Part shown: in pieces, positions 30,637 to 41,240 of the stretch
How the letters are laid out: each line of letters starts with the position of its first letter
Numbering within the stretch: position 1 is the stretch's first letter
NCBI RefSeq assembly: GCF_002102395.1
Contig: NZ_LQPZ01000006.1
Location: 62,001-126,000 of the forward strand
From: Mycolicibacillus trivialis
GTDB taxonomy: Bacteria; Actinomycetota; Actinomycetes; Mycobacteriales; Mycobacteriaceae
Reading direction: 5' to 3'
Length of the DNA: 64,000 nt
Position numbers and translations under genes: made by a program
The notes under the pieces: model-generated
What the model was told of the DNA's origin: nothing
Database searches by the model: none
Seen by the model: the letters and a program-made list of their open reading frames with translations, nothing else

Positions 30637-31821
30637 ATGCCCTCGCGGAGCGCCGGTCCAGCCCGCCGTTGGGTCATGCTCACCCTGGCGCTGACCGCGA
30701 CGATGTGCGCCAACGTGTTCATCAACGGCGTCGCGTTCCTCATCCCCACCCTGCACAGCGACCGCGGCCTGGATCTGGCCCGCGCCGGCCTGGTCTCGGC
30801 CCTGCCGAGCCTCGGCATGGTGTTCACCCTGGTCGCCTGGGGCTATCTGGTCGACCGGGCCGGGGAACGCCGGGTGCTGTGGGCCGGATCCGCGCTGACC
30901 GCGGCGGCCGCGTTCGGCGCCGCGGCGACCGATTCGCTGACCGGCACCGGCGTCTTCCTGCTGCTGGGCGGGATGGCCGCCGCCTCCAGCAACACCGCCA
31001 GCGGCCGGCTGGTGGTCGGCTGGTTCCCCGCCCACCAGCGCGGCCTGGCGATGGGCATCCGCCAGACCGCCCAGCCGCTGGGGGTGGCCCTGGGCGCGCT
31101 GGTGATCCCCAACCTGGCCCACCACGGCATCGGCGTGGCGCTGCTGTTCCCGGCGACGGTCTGCGCGGTCTCCGCGTTGGCCTGCGCCGTCAGCGTCCTC
31201 GACCCGCCCCGCCCGCCGCGCGCCGAGGCGCCGGCCGAGCACCTGGCCAACCCCTACCGCGGGTCGGCGCTGCTGTGGCGCATCCACGTCATGTCGGTGC
31301 TGCTGGTGGTGCCCCAGGTGCTGGTGTGGACATTCATGCTGGTCTGGCTGATGAGTTCGAAGGGCTGGTCCGCGCCCGCCGCCGGCGCCCTGGTCACCGT
31401 CAGCCAGCTGCTCGGCGCTGCGGGCCGCATCGCCGCAGGCCGCTGGTCGGACCGGGTGGGCTCGCGGCTGCGCCCGGTCCGCAGCATCGCCGCCACCGCC
31501 GCACTGACCATGGCCGTCCTGGCGCTCTGTGACCTGCTGGACTCGCCGGTGGCGATCGCGGCGATCGTGCTCGCCTCGGTGATCACCGTCTCCGACAACG
31601 GGTTGGCCTTCACCGCGATCGCCGAGATCGCCGGACCGTTCTGGAGCGGACGCGCACTGGGCGCCCAGAACACCAGCCAACTGTTCGCCGCCGCGGTCGC
31701 CCCGCCGCTGTTCGGTGGGCTGATCGGCGTGTTCGGCTACCCGGTCGCCTTCGCGGTGTGCGCGCTGTTCCCGCTGGCCGCGATGCCGGCGGTGCCGGCC
31801 GACCCACCGCGGGCGCGTTGA
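30637..31821 (+). CDS. MFS transporter (paralogue 2)
   Basis: The 394-residue, 12-segment transporter shares most of its sequence with the one at 27944, including WFPAHQRG, GIRQTAQPLG and GRWSDRVGSRLR. Start ATG 30637 follows CACCAT by seven bases, as in its paralogue. The stop codon is inside the first arm of a large hairpin. Both copies keep full length and the key loops, so neither looks decayed. The cargo is unknown. Confidence 0.87.
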   Translation: MPSRSAGPARRWVMLTLALTATMCANVFINGVAFLIPTLHSDRGLDLARAGLVSALPSLGMVFTLVAWGYLVDRAGERRVLWAGSALTAAAAFGAAATDSLTGTGVFLLLGGMAAASSNTASGRLVVGWFPAHQRGLAMGIRQTAQPLGVALGALVIPNLAHHGIGVALLFPATVCAVSALACAVSVLDPPRPPRAEAPAEHLANPYRGSALLWRIHVMSVLLVVPQVLVWTFMLVWLMSSKGWSAPAAGALVTVSQLLGAAGRIAAGRWSDRVGSRLRPVRSIAATAALTMAVLALCDLLDSPVAIAAIVLASVITVSDNGLAFTAIAEIAGPFWSGRALGAQNTSQLFAAAVAPPLFGGLIGVFGYPVAFAVCALFPLAAMPAVPADPPRAR

Positions 31822-31874
31822 CTCTGCGCTCACCACGCAGAACGTCGAGTGACCCGCGTGGTAGGCGCAGAGTC
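31820..31874. terminator. Hairpin between convergent MFS and leuB genes
   Basis: Two 19-base arms (31820-31838 and 31856-31874) match at 17 positions around a 17-base loop. The hairpin begins in the MFS stop codon and ends 29 bp before the leuB stop, fitting a bidirectional terminator without a U-tract. Confidence 0.65.
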
Positions 31875-31903
31875 GACGCGCCATGGCGCGGGCGCGAGGC
31901 GAC

Positions 31904-32926
31904 CTAGAGCAGGCCCGCGATCCGGTCGCCGACCTCGCGGGTCGAGCGCGCGGTGTCGCCGCGGGTGGCCAGGTGCTGCTCGACGGCCTTGTCCACCCGG
32001 GCGGACGCGTCGTCGTGGCCCAAGTGCCCGAGCATCAGCGCGACCGACATGATCGCCGCGGTCGGGTCGGCCACCCCCTGCCCGGCGATGTCGGGCGCGC
32101 TGCCGTGCACCGGCTCGAACATCGACGGGTTGGCGCCGGTGGCGTCGATGTTGCCCGACGCGGCCAGCCCGATCCCGCCGCTGACCGCACCGGCCAGGTC
32201 GGTGATGATGTCGCCGAACAGGTTGTCGGTGACGATGACGTCGAACCGGCCCGGATCGGTGACCAGGTAGATGGTGGCGGCGTCGACGTGGCAGTAGGCG
32301 GTCTCCACGTCGGGGTACTGCGCGCCGACCTCGGCCACGATGCGCGACCACAGCGACCCGGCGAAGGCCAGCACATTGTTCTTGTGCACCAGGGTCAGGT
32401 GCTTGCGTCGCTGCCGCGCCCGCTCGAAGGCGTAGCGCACCACCCGCTCGACCCCGTAGGCGGTGTTGACGCTGACCTCGGTGGCCACCTCGTGCACGGT
32501 GCCGGCCCGGATCGCGCCCCCGTTGCCGGTGTAGGGCCCCTCGGTGCCCTCTCGCACCACCTGGAAGTCGATCCGCGGGTTCCCGGCCAGCGGGCTGGTC
32601 ACCCCCGGGTACAGCCGGCTGGGCCGCAGGTTGACGTGATGGTCCAAGGCGAACCGGGCGGTCAGCAGCAGGCCCCGCTCGAGCACCCCGGACGGCACCG
32701 ACGGATCGCCGATCGCACCCAGCAGGATCGCGTCGTGCCCGCGCAACTCGTCGAGGACACCGTCGGGCAGCACCTCACCGGTGGCGTGGTAGCGCCGGGC
32801 GCCCAGGTCGTAGTCGGTGGTCTGCACGCCGGGCAGCACCACGTCGAGCACCTTGAGCGCCTCCGCGGTGACCTCGGGCCCGATCCCGTCGCCGCCGATG
32901 ACGGCCAGTTTCAGCGATGCGGTCAC
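31904..32926 (-). CDS. leuB: 3-isopropylmalate dehydrogenase
   Basis: LeuB oxidises and decarboxylates 3-isopropylmalate in leucine synthesis. The 340-residue protein shows GGDGIGPEV at the start, the substrate arginines in [24 protein letters not shown], the metal Asp in VTDNLFGDI and [14 protein letters not shown]. The GTG start overlaps the serA stop as GTGA, so the two are translationally coupled. It corresponds to Rv2995c. Confidence 0.97.
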   Translation of the reverse strand: MTASLKLAVIGGDGIGPEVTAEALKVLDVVLPGVQTTDYDLGARRYHATGEVLPDGVLDELRGHDAILLGAIGDPSVPSGVLERGLLLTARFALDHHVNLRPSRLYPGVTSPLAGNPRIDFQVVREGTEGPYTGNGGAIRAGTVHEVATEVSVNTAYGVERVVRYAFERARQRRKHLTLVHKNNVLAFAGSLWSRIVAEVGAQYPDVETAYCHVDAATIYLVTDPGRFDVIVTDNLFGDIITDLAGAVSGGIGLAASGNIDATGANPSMFEPVHGSAPDIAGQGVADPTAAIMSVALMLGHLGHDDASARVDKAVEQHLATRGDTARSTREVGDRIAGLL

Positions 32927-34509
32927 GACAGGTCCACCACCTCGAGCTTGCTGGCCCCGACCGCCGCGCCGATCGCCGAGCGCACGTCGGCGGGCACACC
33001 GCGGTCCAGCCGCAGCAGGATCGTGGAGTTGGGACCGGCCACGTCCTCGGAGAGTTGGGCGGCGGCGATGTTGATCCCGGCCTCGCCGAGCAGGGTGCCG
33101 ATCTTGCCCAGTGCGCCGGGCTGGTCGTCGTAGTTGATGATCAGGTTGACCCCCTCGGCGCGCAGGTCGAAGTTGCGGCCGTTGATGCTGACGATCTTCT
33201 CGACCTGCTCCGCGCCGGCCAGGGTGCCTGCCACCGAGACCACCGTGCCGTCGGCGCCGACCGCGTCGACCTCCACCACGCTGCGGAACTTCGGGCTCTC
33301 ACTGGCCACCGTCAGCTCGGCGGTCACGCCGCGCTCCTCGGCCAGCGCCGGCGCGTTGACGAACGTGACCGGGTCCTCGATCACCGCCGAGAACAGCCCA
33401 CGCACCGCCGAAAGCTTCAGCACCTCAACCTCTTCGGAGCCCAGCTCACCGCGGACCTGCACACCGAGGGAGGCGGGCAGCCCGGCGGAGAGCACCCCGG
33501 CGAGCACCCCGAGCTTGCGCACCAGGTCCAGCCACGGCACGACGGCCTCGCCGACCGCGCCGCCGGCGACGTTGACCGCGTCCGGCACGAAATCACCGGC
33601 CAGCGCCAGCTTCACGCTCTCGGCCACGTCGGTGCCCGCGCGGTCCTGGGCCTCGGCGGTCGACGCGCCCAGGTGTGGGGTCACCACCACCTGCGGCAGG
33701 TCGAACAGCGGTGAGTCGGTGCACGGCTCGGTGGCGAACACGTCCAGGCCGGCGGCGCGGACGTGGCCGCTGCGCACCGCGTCGGCCAGCGCGGCCTCAT
33801 CGATCAGCCCACCGCGGGCCGCGTTGACGATGATCACCCCCGGCTTGGTCTTGGCCAGCGACTCCCGACCGATCAGCCCGGCGGTCTCCGGCGTCTTGGG
33901 CAGGTGCATGGAGATGAAATCGGCGCGGGCCAGCAGCGCGTCGAGGTCGAGCAGTTCGATGCCCAGCTGGGCGGCCAGCGCCGGCGAGACGTACGGGTCG
34001 TAGGCGACGATGTGTGCCCCGAACGCCGCCAGCCGGGACGCCACCAGCTGCCCGATGCGGCCCAGTCCGACCACCCCGACGGTGTGGTCGTAGATCTCGG
34101 TGCCGGAGAACGAGGAGCGCTTCCAGGTGCGCTCGCGCAGGGTGGCGTCGGCCGGCGGGATCTGCCGGGCCGCGGCCAGCATCAGCGCGATCGCGTGCTC
34201 GGCGGCGCTGTGGATGTTGGAGGTGGGCGCGTTGACCACCAGGACCCCGCGGGCGGTGGCGGCGTCGACGTCGACGTTGTCCAGCCCCACCCCGGCGCGG
34301 GCGACGATCTTGAGTTTCGGCGCGGCGGCCAGTACCTCGGCGTCCACGGTCGTCGCCGAGCGCACCAGCAGCGCATCGGCCTCGGGGACCGCGGCGAGCA
34401 GTTTGGGCCGGTCGGGGCCGTCCACCCAGCGCACCTCGACCTGGTCGCCGAGCGCGGCGACGGTGGATTCGGCGAGTTTGTCGGCGATCAGAACAATGGG
34501 CAAGCTCAC
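32923..34509 (-). CDS. serA: D-3-phosphoglycerate dehydrogenase
   Basis: SerA starts serine synthesis. The 528-residue protein is the long actinobacterial type: catalytic and NAD domains ([20 protein letters not shown], the catalytic His in TPHLGAST), an intervening domain and a C-terminal ACT domain from about 455 ([19 protein letters not shown]) that gives serine feedback control. Its length equals that of M. tuberculosis SerA1 (Rv2996c). GTG at 34509 is preceded by TAGGCT and six bases, so the transcript is probably leaderless. Confidence 0.97.
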   Translation of the reverse strand: MSLPIVLIADKLAESTVAALGDQVEVRWVDGPDRPKLLAAVPEADALLVRSATTVDAEVLAAAPKLKIVARAGVGLDNVDVDAATARGVLVVNAPTSNIHSAAEHAIALMLAAARQIPPADATLRERTWKRSSFSGTEIYDHTVGVVGLGRIGQLVASRLAAFGAHIVAYDPYVSPALAAQLGIELLDLDALLARADFISMHLPKTPETAGLIGRESLAKTKPGVIIVNAARGGLIDEAALADAVRSGHVRAAGLDVFATEPCTDSPLFDLPQVVVTPHLGASTAEAQDRAGTDVAESVKLALAGDFVPDAVNVAGGAVGEAVVPWLDLVRKLGVLAGVLSAGLPASLGVQVRGELGSEEVEVLKLSAVRGLFSAVIEDPVTFVNAPALAEERGVTAELTVASESPKFRSVVEVDAVGADGTVVSVAGTLAGAEQVEKIVSINGRNFDLRAEGVNLIINYDDQPGALGKIGTLLGEAGINIAAAQLSEDVAGPNSTILLRLDRGVPADVRSAIGAAVGASKLEVVDLS

Positions 34510-34515
34510 CCGGCC

Positions 34516-34521
34516 AGCCTA
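34516..34521 (-). promoter_or_regulatory. Leaderless -10 element of serA-leuB
   Basis: Minus-strand TAGGCT lies exactly six bases before the serA GTG. It faces the divergent element at 34583-34588 across about 60 bp. Confidence 0.55.
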
Positions 34522-34582
34522 ATGGGCGCGTCGACGCGCACCGGCCTGGGGCGGGCCAGCCCGGCGCCCCGGCATCAGGCCC

Positions 34583-34588
34583 TAGCAT
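34583..34588 (+). promoter_or_regulatory. Leaderless -10 element of the FAD oxidoreductase gene
   Basis: TAGCAT is followed by six bases and the ATG at 34595. No good -35 hexamer is visible. Confidence 0.5.
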
Positions 34589-34594
34589 CACGGT

Positions 34595-36025
34595 ATGGAC
34601 GTCACCGTGGTCGGCAGCGGCCCCAACGGGCTGGCCGCCGCCGTGACCTGTGCGCGGGCCGGGTTGCGGGTGCAGGTCCTCGAGGCCCAGCCCACCGCCG
34701 GCGGTGGCGCCCGCACCGCCGCCGACCCCGAGTTCCCCGGTGTCCGGCACGACATCTGCTCGGCGGTGCACCCGCTGGCGCTGGGCTCGCCGTTCTTCGC
34801 CGCCTTCGACCTGCCCGCCCGCGGGGTGGAGCTGGTCAGCCCGCCGGTCTCCTACGCCAACCCGTTGACGGACCGGCCCGCCGCGGTCGCCTACCGCGAC
34901 CTGGAGCGCACCTGCACCGAGTTGGAGCACGGCAAGTCCTGGCGACGGCTGCTCGGCCCGATGGCCAGCCGCGACGACACGGTGGTCGCCTTCCTGCTCG
35001 GCGACAAGCGCTCACTGCCGCCCCGCCCGGTGACCGTGGCCCGGCTGGGGCTGCGGATGCTCGAACAGGGCACCCCGGCGTGGCGGCTGCTGCGCGGGGA
35101 GGATGCCAGGGCGCTGTTCACCGGCGTGGCGGCCCACACGATCTCACCGATGCCGTCGCTGACCGCGGCCGGGGCGGGCATGATGCTGGGCACGCTGGCC
35201 CACACCGTCGGCTGGCCGGTCCCGGTCGGCGGCAGCCAGGCCATCGTCGACGCGCTGATCGCCGACCTGCGCGCGCACGGCGGGGAGCTGACCACCGGAG
35301 CCGAGGTCACCCAACCGCCCGCGGGGGTGGTGCTCTACGACACCGCCCCGACCGCGCTGCTCGACATCTACCGGGACGCGCTGCCGCCTCGCTACGCGCG
35401 CGCGCTGGGCCGCTACAGCTTCGGCGCCGGGGTGACCAAGGTCGATTTCGTGCTGTCCGGCGAGATCCCGTGGACCGACCCGCGGCTGGCCGACGCGCCC
35501 ACCCTGCACCTGGGCGGCAGCCGCACCCAGATGGCCCGCGCCGAGGCCGACGTCGCCGCAGGCCGGCACGCGCAGTGGCCGATGGTGCTGGCCGCACTGC
35601 CGCACCTGGCCGACCCGGACCGCGTCGACGCCGCCGGTCGTCGGCCGCTGTGGACCTATGCGCACGTGCCGGCCGGTTCGCCGCTGGACCAGACCGAGAC
35701 GGTCACCGCGCTCTTCGAACGGTTCGCACCGGGTTTTCGCGACATCGTGCTGGCCGCCCGCTGCGTGCCCGCCGACCGGATGGCCGAGCACAACGCCAAC
35801 TACGTCGGCGGGGACATCGGTGTGGGTGGCAACTCGGTGTGGCGGGCGTTGGCCGGCCCCACCCCGCGGGTCAACCCCTGGGCGACCCCGATCCCGAAGG
35901 CGTACCTGTGCTCCGCGGCGACCCCGCCGGGCGGCGGCGTGCACGGCATGGCCGGCCTCTACGCCGCCCGCACGGTGCTGCGCCGCGAGTTCGGCATCAC
36001 CGAGTTGCCTGACCTGGCGCCGTAA
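34595..36025 (+). CDS. FAD-dependent oxidoreductase, phytoene-desaturase-like
   Basis: The 476-residue protein opens with a Rossmann FAD motif ([13 protein letters not shown], then an acidic residue in QVLEAQ and the second motif AGGGARTA) and ends with the FAD-contacting region [14 protein letters not shown]. This is the layout of the CrtI/phytoene-desaturase family. It corresponds to Rv2997. The substrate is unknown. It is divergent from serA and convergent with ilvC. The M. tuberculosis genes I recall downstream (Rv2998 to Rv3000, including lppY) are absent here. Confidence 0.85.
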   Translation: MDVTVVGSGPNGLAAAVTCARAGLRVQVLEAQPTAGGGARTAADPEFPGVRHDICSAVHPLALGSPFFAAFDLPARGVELVSPPVSYANPLTDRPAAVAYRDLERTCTELEHGKSWRRLLGPMASRDDTVVAFLLGDKRSLPPRPVTVARLGLRMLEQGTPAWRLLRGEDARALFTGVAAHTISPMPSLTAAGAGMMLGTLAHTVGWPVPVGGSQAIVDALIADLRAHGGELTTGAEVTQPPAGVVLYDTAPTALLDIYRDALPPRYARALGRYSFGAGVTKVDFVLSGEIPWTDPRLADAPTLHLGGSRTQMARAEADVAAGRHAQWPMVLAALPHLADPDRVDAAGRRPLWTYAHVPAGSPLDQTETVTALFERFAPGFRDIVLAARCVPADRMAEHNANYVGGDIGVGGNSVWRALAGPTPRVNPWATPIPKAYLCSAATPPGGGVHGMAGLYAARTVLRREFGITELPDLAP

Positions 36026-36103
36026 GCGCCGCCCCCGGCTCGCGAATACCCCGCGCGAAGTCCGCGATTACCCAGCGCCGAGCCCACGCAATACCCGCGA
36101 AAG

Positions 36104-36148
36104 TGAAGCCACGCAGGTGTGCTCTCGCACTTTTCCTGCGTGGCTTCA
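36104..36148. terminator. Hairpin between convergent oxidoreductase and ilvC genes
   Basis: A perfect 14-bp stem (36104-36117 with 36135-36148) encloses a 17-base loop that itself contains GTGC/GCAC around TCTC. It sits 30 bp from the ilvC stop and suits a bidirectional terminator. Confidence 0.7.
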
Positions 36149-36178
36149 ACCTCGGCGAAGCGCCGAACGTGCAGCGCG

Positions 36179-37753
<1,575 letters not shown>

Positions 37754-37754
<1 letters not shown>

Positions 37755-39604
37755 CAGGCGTGGCCCTCGTTGTCCTCGTCGTCGAAGAGCGGCCGGATGC
37801 CGAACGCGGCCTGGATCTCATCGTTGCTGGTGCCCGCTGCCACCATCGGCCAGACCTGCGCGTCGGCGCCGACGATGAAATCGATCACCACCGGCCGGTC
37901 GGTGATCTCGCGTGCCGCGTTGATCACGTCCTCGACGTCTTCGGCACGCTCACAACGCATTCCGACGCAACCGAGCGCCTCCGCGAGCTTGACGAAGTCC
38001 GGGATCCGGTGCGAGTGGGTGGCCAGGTCGGTCTGCGAGTACCGCTCGCCGTAGAACAGGGTCTGCCACTGGCGGACCATGCCCAGGTTGCCGTTGTTGA
38101 TCAGCGCGACCTTGATCGGCATCCCCTCGACCGCGCAGGTCGCCAGCTCCTGGTTGGTCATCTGGAAACAGCCGTCGCCGTCGATGGCCCACACCTCGGC
38201 GTCCGGCGCGCCGATCTGGGCGCCCATCGCCGCCGGGATCGCGAAGCCCATGGTGCCCAGCCCGCCGGAGTTCAGCCAGGTGCGCGGCTTCTCGTAGGAG
38301 ATGAACTGCGCCGCCCACATCTGGTGCTGACCCACCCCGGCCGCGTAGATCGCGTCGGGGCCGGCGATGCGGCCCAGCGTCTCGATGACGTACTCGGGGC
38401 TCAGGCTGCCGTCGCTCTGCGGACCGTAGCTCAGCGGGTAGGTCGACCGGATGCCGTCGAGGTAGCGCCACCACTCGGTCATCTCCAGCGGCTCGTCGAG
38501 CTCCCGGCGCAGGGCGGCGATCAGGTCGGTGATGACGGCCTTGACGTCGCCGACGATCGGCACGTCGGCGTGCCGGTTCTTGCCGATCTCCGCCGGGTCG
38601 ATGTCGGCGTGGATCACCTTGGCGTCGGGCGCGAAGGAGTCCAGCTGGCCGGTGACCCGGTCGTCGAAGCGGGCGCCGAGGGTGATCAGCAGGTCACTGC
38701 GCTGCAGCCCGGCCACCGCCGCGACGGTGCCGTGCATGCCGGGCATACCCAGGTGCTGACGGTGGCTGTCGGGGAACGCGCCGCGCGCCATCAGCGTGGT
38801 GACCACCGGGATGCCGGTGAGCTCGGCCAGCTCGGCGAGTTCGGCGGTGGCGTCGCCGCGGATCACTCCGCCGCCGACGTAGAGCACCGGCCGGCTGGCT
38901 GCGGTGATCAGCTTGGCGGCCTCCCGGATCTGCCGGTTGTGCGGTTTGGTGTTCGGCTTGTAGCCGGGCAGCTGCATCGTCGGCGGCCAGGCGAAGGTGC
39001 ACTGGCCCTGCAGGATGTCCCTGGGGATGTCGACCAGCACCACGCCGGGGCGTCCGGACGCGGCGATGTGGAACGCCTCGGCCAGCACCCGCGGGATGTC
39101 GTCGCCGTTGCGCACCAGGTAGTTGTGCTTGGTGATCGGCATGGTGACCCCGGAGATGTCCGCCTCCTGGAAGGCGTCGGTGCCGATCAGTTGCCTGCCC
39201 ACCTGCCCGGTGATCGCGACCACCGGGATGGAGTCCATCTGCGCGTCGGCCAGCGGGGTGACCAGGTTGGTCGCGCCCGGCCCGGAGGTGGCCATGCACA
39301 CCCCGACCCGGCCGGTGGCGTGGGCGTAGCCGCTGGCGGCGTGCCCGGCGCCCTGTTCGTGGCGGACCAGGACGTGGCGCAGTTTTTTGGAGTCGAACAG
39401 CGGGTCGTAGACCGGCAGCACTGCGCCGCCGGGGATGCCGAAGATGACGTCGACGTCGAGTTCCTCAAGTGACCGGACCACCGACTCGGCGCCGGTCAAC
39501 TGCTCGGGTTCGACACGGCGCGGCGACGGGGGCGCCGGCTGCGGTTTCTGCTGCTCCCGGGTCGCCGCGGACCGGGAGGATGGTCGCGTGGTGGGTGCGC
39601 TCAC
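37754..39604 (-). CDS. ilvB: Acetolactate synthase large (catalytic) subunit
   Basis: IlvB uses thiamine diphosphate and FAD to make acetolactate. The 616-residue protein has [11 protein letters not shown], the catalytic Glu in [10 protein letters not shown], the quinone-loop region [10 protein letters not shown], and the ThDP motif [15 protein letters not shown] through NNGNLG. GTG at 39604 has AGAGGA just upstream and gives an N-terminus like that of M. tuberculosis IlvB1 (Rv3003c). A leader peptide and terminator-like hairpin lie upstream. Confidence 0.97.
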
Positions 39605-39650
39605 GATGTCCTCTTCAGATGGTGCCAATCGGGGGTCAAAGACAAACAAA

Positions 39651-39682
39651 AACCCCCGCCAGCCAGCTGCTGTACGAGGGTT
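39651..39682 (-). terminator. Attenuator hairpin upstream of ilvB
   Basis: On the minus strand AACCCTCG (39682 to 39675) pairs with CGGGGGTT (39658 to 39651) in an 8-bp stem with one G-U pair, and CAGC/GCTG pairs inside the loop. It is followed by a T-rich tract (five T, then TTTGT and TTT), unusual in this genome, making a classic intrinsic terminator between the leader peptide and ilvB. Confidence 0.75.
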
Positions 39683-39716
39683 GCGCGTTGGTGCTCGAGT
39701 AACCGGGGTGGGCTAG

Positions 39717-39767
39717 TCAGCCGCCAACGCGCCGACCGAGTACTACGAGCATGCCGCGGTTGTTCAT
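39717..39767 (-). CDS. ilvBNC leader peptide (16 aa)
   Basis: The short frame encodes MNNRGMLVVLGRRVGG. It contains a run Leu-Val-Val-Leu and another Val, the amino acids made by the downstream operon, as expected of an attenuator leader. Its ATG lies six bases after a TAGCGT element, so translation would begin at the first base of the transcript. The last codons (39724-39732) are perfectly complementary to 39683-39691, just before the terminator hairpin. Attenuation of ilvB is known or predicted in corynebacteria and other actinobacteria; here it is inferred from the layout. Confidence 0.75.
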   Translation of the reverse strand: MNNRGMLVVLGRRVGG

Positions 39768-39773
39768 GCCCCA

Positions 39774-39803
39774 ACGCTAGCTTCCGCACAGGTCAACCGT
39801 CAA
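39774..39803 (-). promoter_or_regulatory. Promoter of the ilvB leader transcript
   Basis: On the minus strand TTGACG (39803-39798) and TAGCGT (39779-39774) are separated by 18 bases. The predicted start site coincides with the leader ATG at 39767. Confidence 0.7.
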
Positions 39804-39876
39804 ATAGCGGAACCCGGCGCCGGCGGCCCGAGCCACCGCCGACCGGCCAGGTCGACGACGGTGCGATGATGCCCGG

Positions 39877-40257
39877 GTGAACGCCCCCACCCCACCCGTC
39901 GTGATCAAGATCTCCCCGATGGCCCACCTCGCGGTCGGCTTCTTCGCCCTCGGGCTGATGATCCCGGTGCTGAGCTGGTCGTTCAGCCTGCCGTTGCTGC
40001 TTATCCCGGCCGCGGTCTCGGTGTGGATCATCCGGTTGCGCACGGTGGCCGACACCCACGGGGTCACCGCACGCGAACTGTTCGGCAGCCGGCGGATCCC
40101 CTGGACACAGATCGACGGTCTGCGGTTCACCAAGGGGTCGTGGGCGCGCGCCCACCTCACCGACGGCGCCGAGGTGCGGTTGCCCGCGGTGACGTTCGGG
40201 ACGCTACCGCGGCTCACCGAGGTCAGCGGCGGACGGGTGCCCAACCCGTATCGCTGA
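39877..40257 (+). CDS. CFP-6-like small membrane protein (bacterial PH domain)
   Basis: The 126-residue protein has two hydrophobic segments (about residues 15-32 and 36-52) and a C-terminal PH-like domain with TAREL, RIPWTQIDGLRF and TLPRLTEV. It matches the low-molecular-weight antigen 6 (CFP-6, Rv3004) family, despite the secreted name. Function is unknown. GTG at 39877 is preceded by GATGAT and six bases. It is divergent from the ilvB leader. Confidence 0.83.
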   Translation: MNAPTPPVVIKISPMAHLAVGFFALGLMIPVLSWSFSLPLLLIPAAVSVWIIRLRTVADTHGVTARELFGSRRIPWTQIDGLRFTKGSWARAHLTDGAEVRLPAVTFGTLPRLTEVSGGRVPNPYR

Positions 40258-40258
40258 C

Positions 40259-41104
40259 TCAGGCCAGCGGGTTGGCCCCGTTGAGCAGCACCCACATCGC
40301 GATACCGCCGCCGATGCCGAGCAACAGCGCCAGGAACGAGCCGATGAACGGCCGCCGCGACCAGCCGCGCCCGGCGTCCAGCCCGTAGCGACCGGGCCCG
40401 ACGAGGATGATCGCCACCGCCAGCGCGATCAGGGTGAGCTGGTATTCGTGGCCGTCGGGCAGGAAGAAGCCGAACCGGCCCGAGTCGGCGCTGACCGCCG
40501 CGAGCATGCCGTTGATCAGGTAGGCCAGCACCCCGGCCGCGGCCAGCGGAGTGAACAGACCCAGCACCAGCAGCAGCCCCGCGGTGATCTGCCCGCCGGC
40601 GGCGACGTAGGTGAGGATGTCGGCGTGCTGGTAGCCGGCGTCGGACAGCGAGTTCTTCAGCCCGCTGAGTCCGCTGCCGCCCCACCAGCCGAACAGGTTC
40701 TGCAGCCCGTGGGCGATCAGCAGCCCGCCGAGCGCGACGCGCAGGATCAGCAGACCCAAGTCCTGGGTGCCGCGGCGGCCGGCCGCGCGGACCCGCTCCT
40801 CGTGGTGGGCGTCCCAGTCGTCGGGGGCGGCGTGACGCCCGCCCGGGTGGACCCCGCCGGGCTGGACGTACGGCAGCGGTTCGGGCTCGTGCAGCAGGTT
40901 GTAGCCGGAGTTCGACGGGTTGCCGGCCGGGTCGGCGGAGCTGTACGACGGGATCGCGGTGGTCTCGAAGTCACCGGCGTAACCGGCCGACGGCAGATCG
41001 TCCTCGGGGTCCACCAGGCGCGGCGAACCGGGTGCCTGCGGAGGGTTAGGGGTCACGGCATCCTCCGGTCGCTGCCAGGGCAAATCTTCGGATTGACGGG
41101 GCAC
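40259..41104 (-). CDS. DoxX-family membrane protein
   Basis: The 281-residue protein has a soluble Pro/Gly-rich N-terminal part (about 120 residues) followed by four membrane segments and the DoxX pattern LRVALGGLLIAHGLQNLFGW, then GLLLVLGLFTPLAA. It matches Rv3005c, reported to join SodA and SseA in a membrane complex that resists oxidative stress in M. tuberculosis. GTG at 41104 gives a length close to Rv3005c (279) and lies seven bases from TACCCT; a later GTG at 41056 is possible. Neither sodA nor sseA is in this window. Confidence 0.87.
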   Translation of the reverse strand: MPRQSEDLPWQRPEDAVTPNPPQAPGSPRLVDPEDDLPSAGYAGDFETTAIPSYSSADPAGNPSNSGYNLLHEPEPLPYVQPGGVHPGGRHAAPDDWDAHHEERVRAAGRRGTQDLGLLILRVALGGLLIAHGLQNLFGWWGGSGLSGLKNSLSDAGYQHADILTYVAAGGQITAGLLLVLGLFTPLAAAGVLAYLINGMLAAVSADSGRFGFFLPDGHEYQLTLIALAVAIILVGPGRYGLDAGRGWSRRPFIGSFLALLLGIGGGIAMWVLLNGANPLA

Positions 41105-41111
41105 GCCTGAC

Positions 41112-41117
41112 AGGGTA
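41112..41117 (-). promoter_or_regulatory. -10 element of the doxX gene
   Basis: Minus-strand TACCCT lies seven bases from the GTG at 41104. It is one half of a divergent promoter pair with 41228-41233. Confidence 0.45.
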
Positions 41118-41227
41118 AGGGCAGAACAGGCCGAATTGGCGATTTGAGATCCCTCTTTTCCAGGGCGTATCCACACCGTTATCTTCACCGGCCCAATGTC
41201 GCGTGGCGGGTGTCGTCACGCGGTCCG

Positions 41228-41233
41228 TAATCT
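41228..41233 (+). promoter_or_regulatory. -10 element of lppZ
   Basis: TAATCT is followed by seven bases and the lppZ ATG at 41241, giving an almost leaderless mRNA. Confidence 0.5.
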
Positions 41234-41240
41234 GGCGGGC

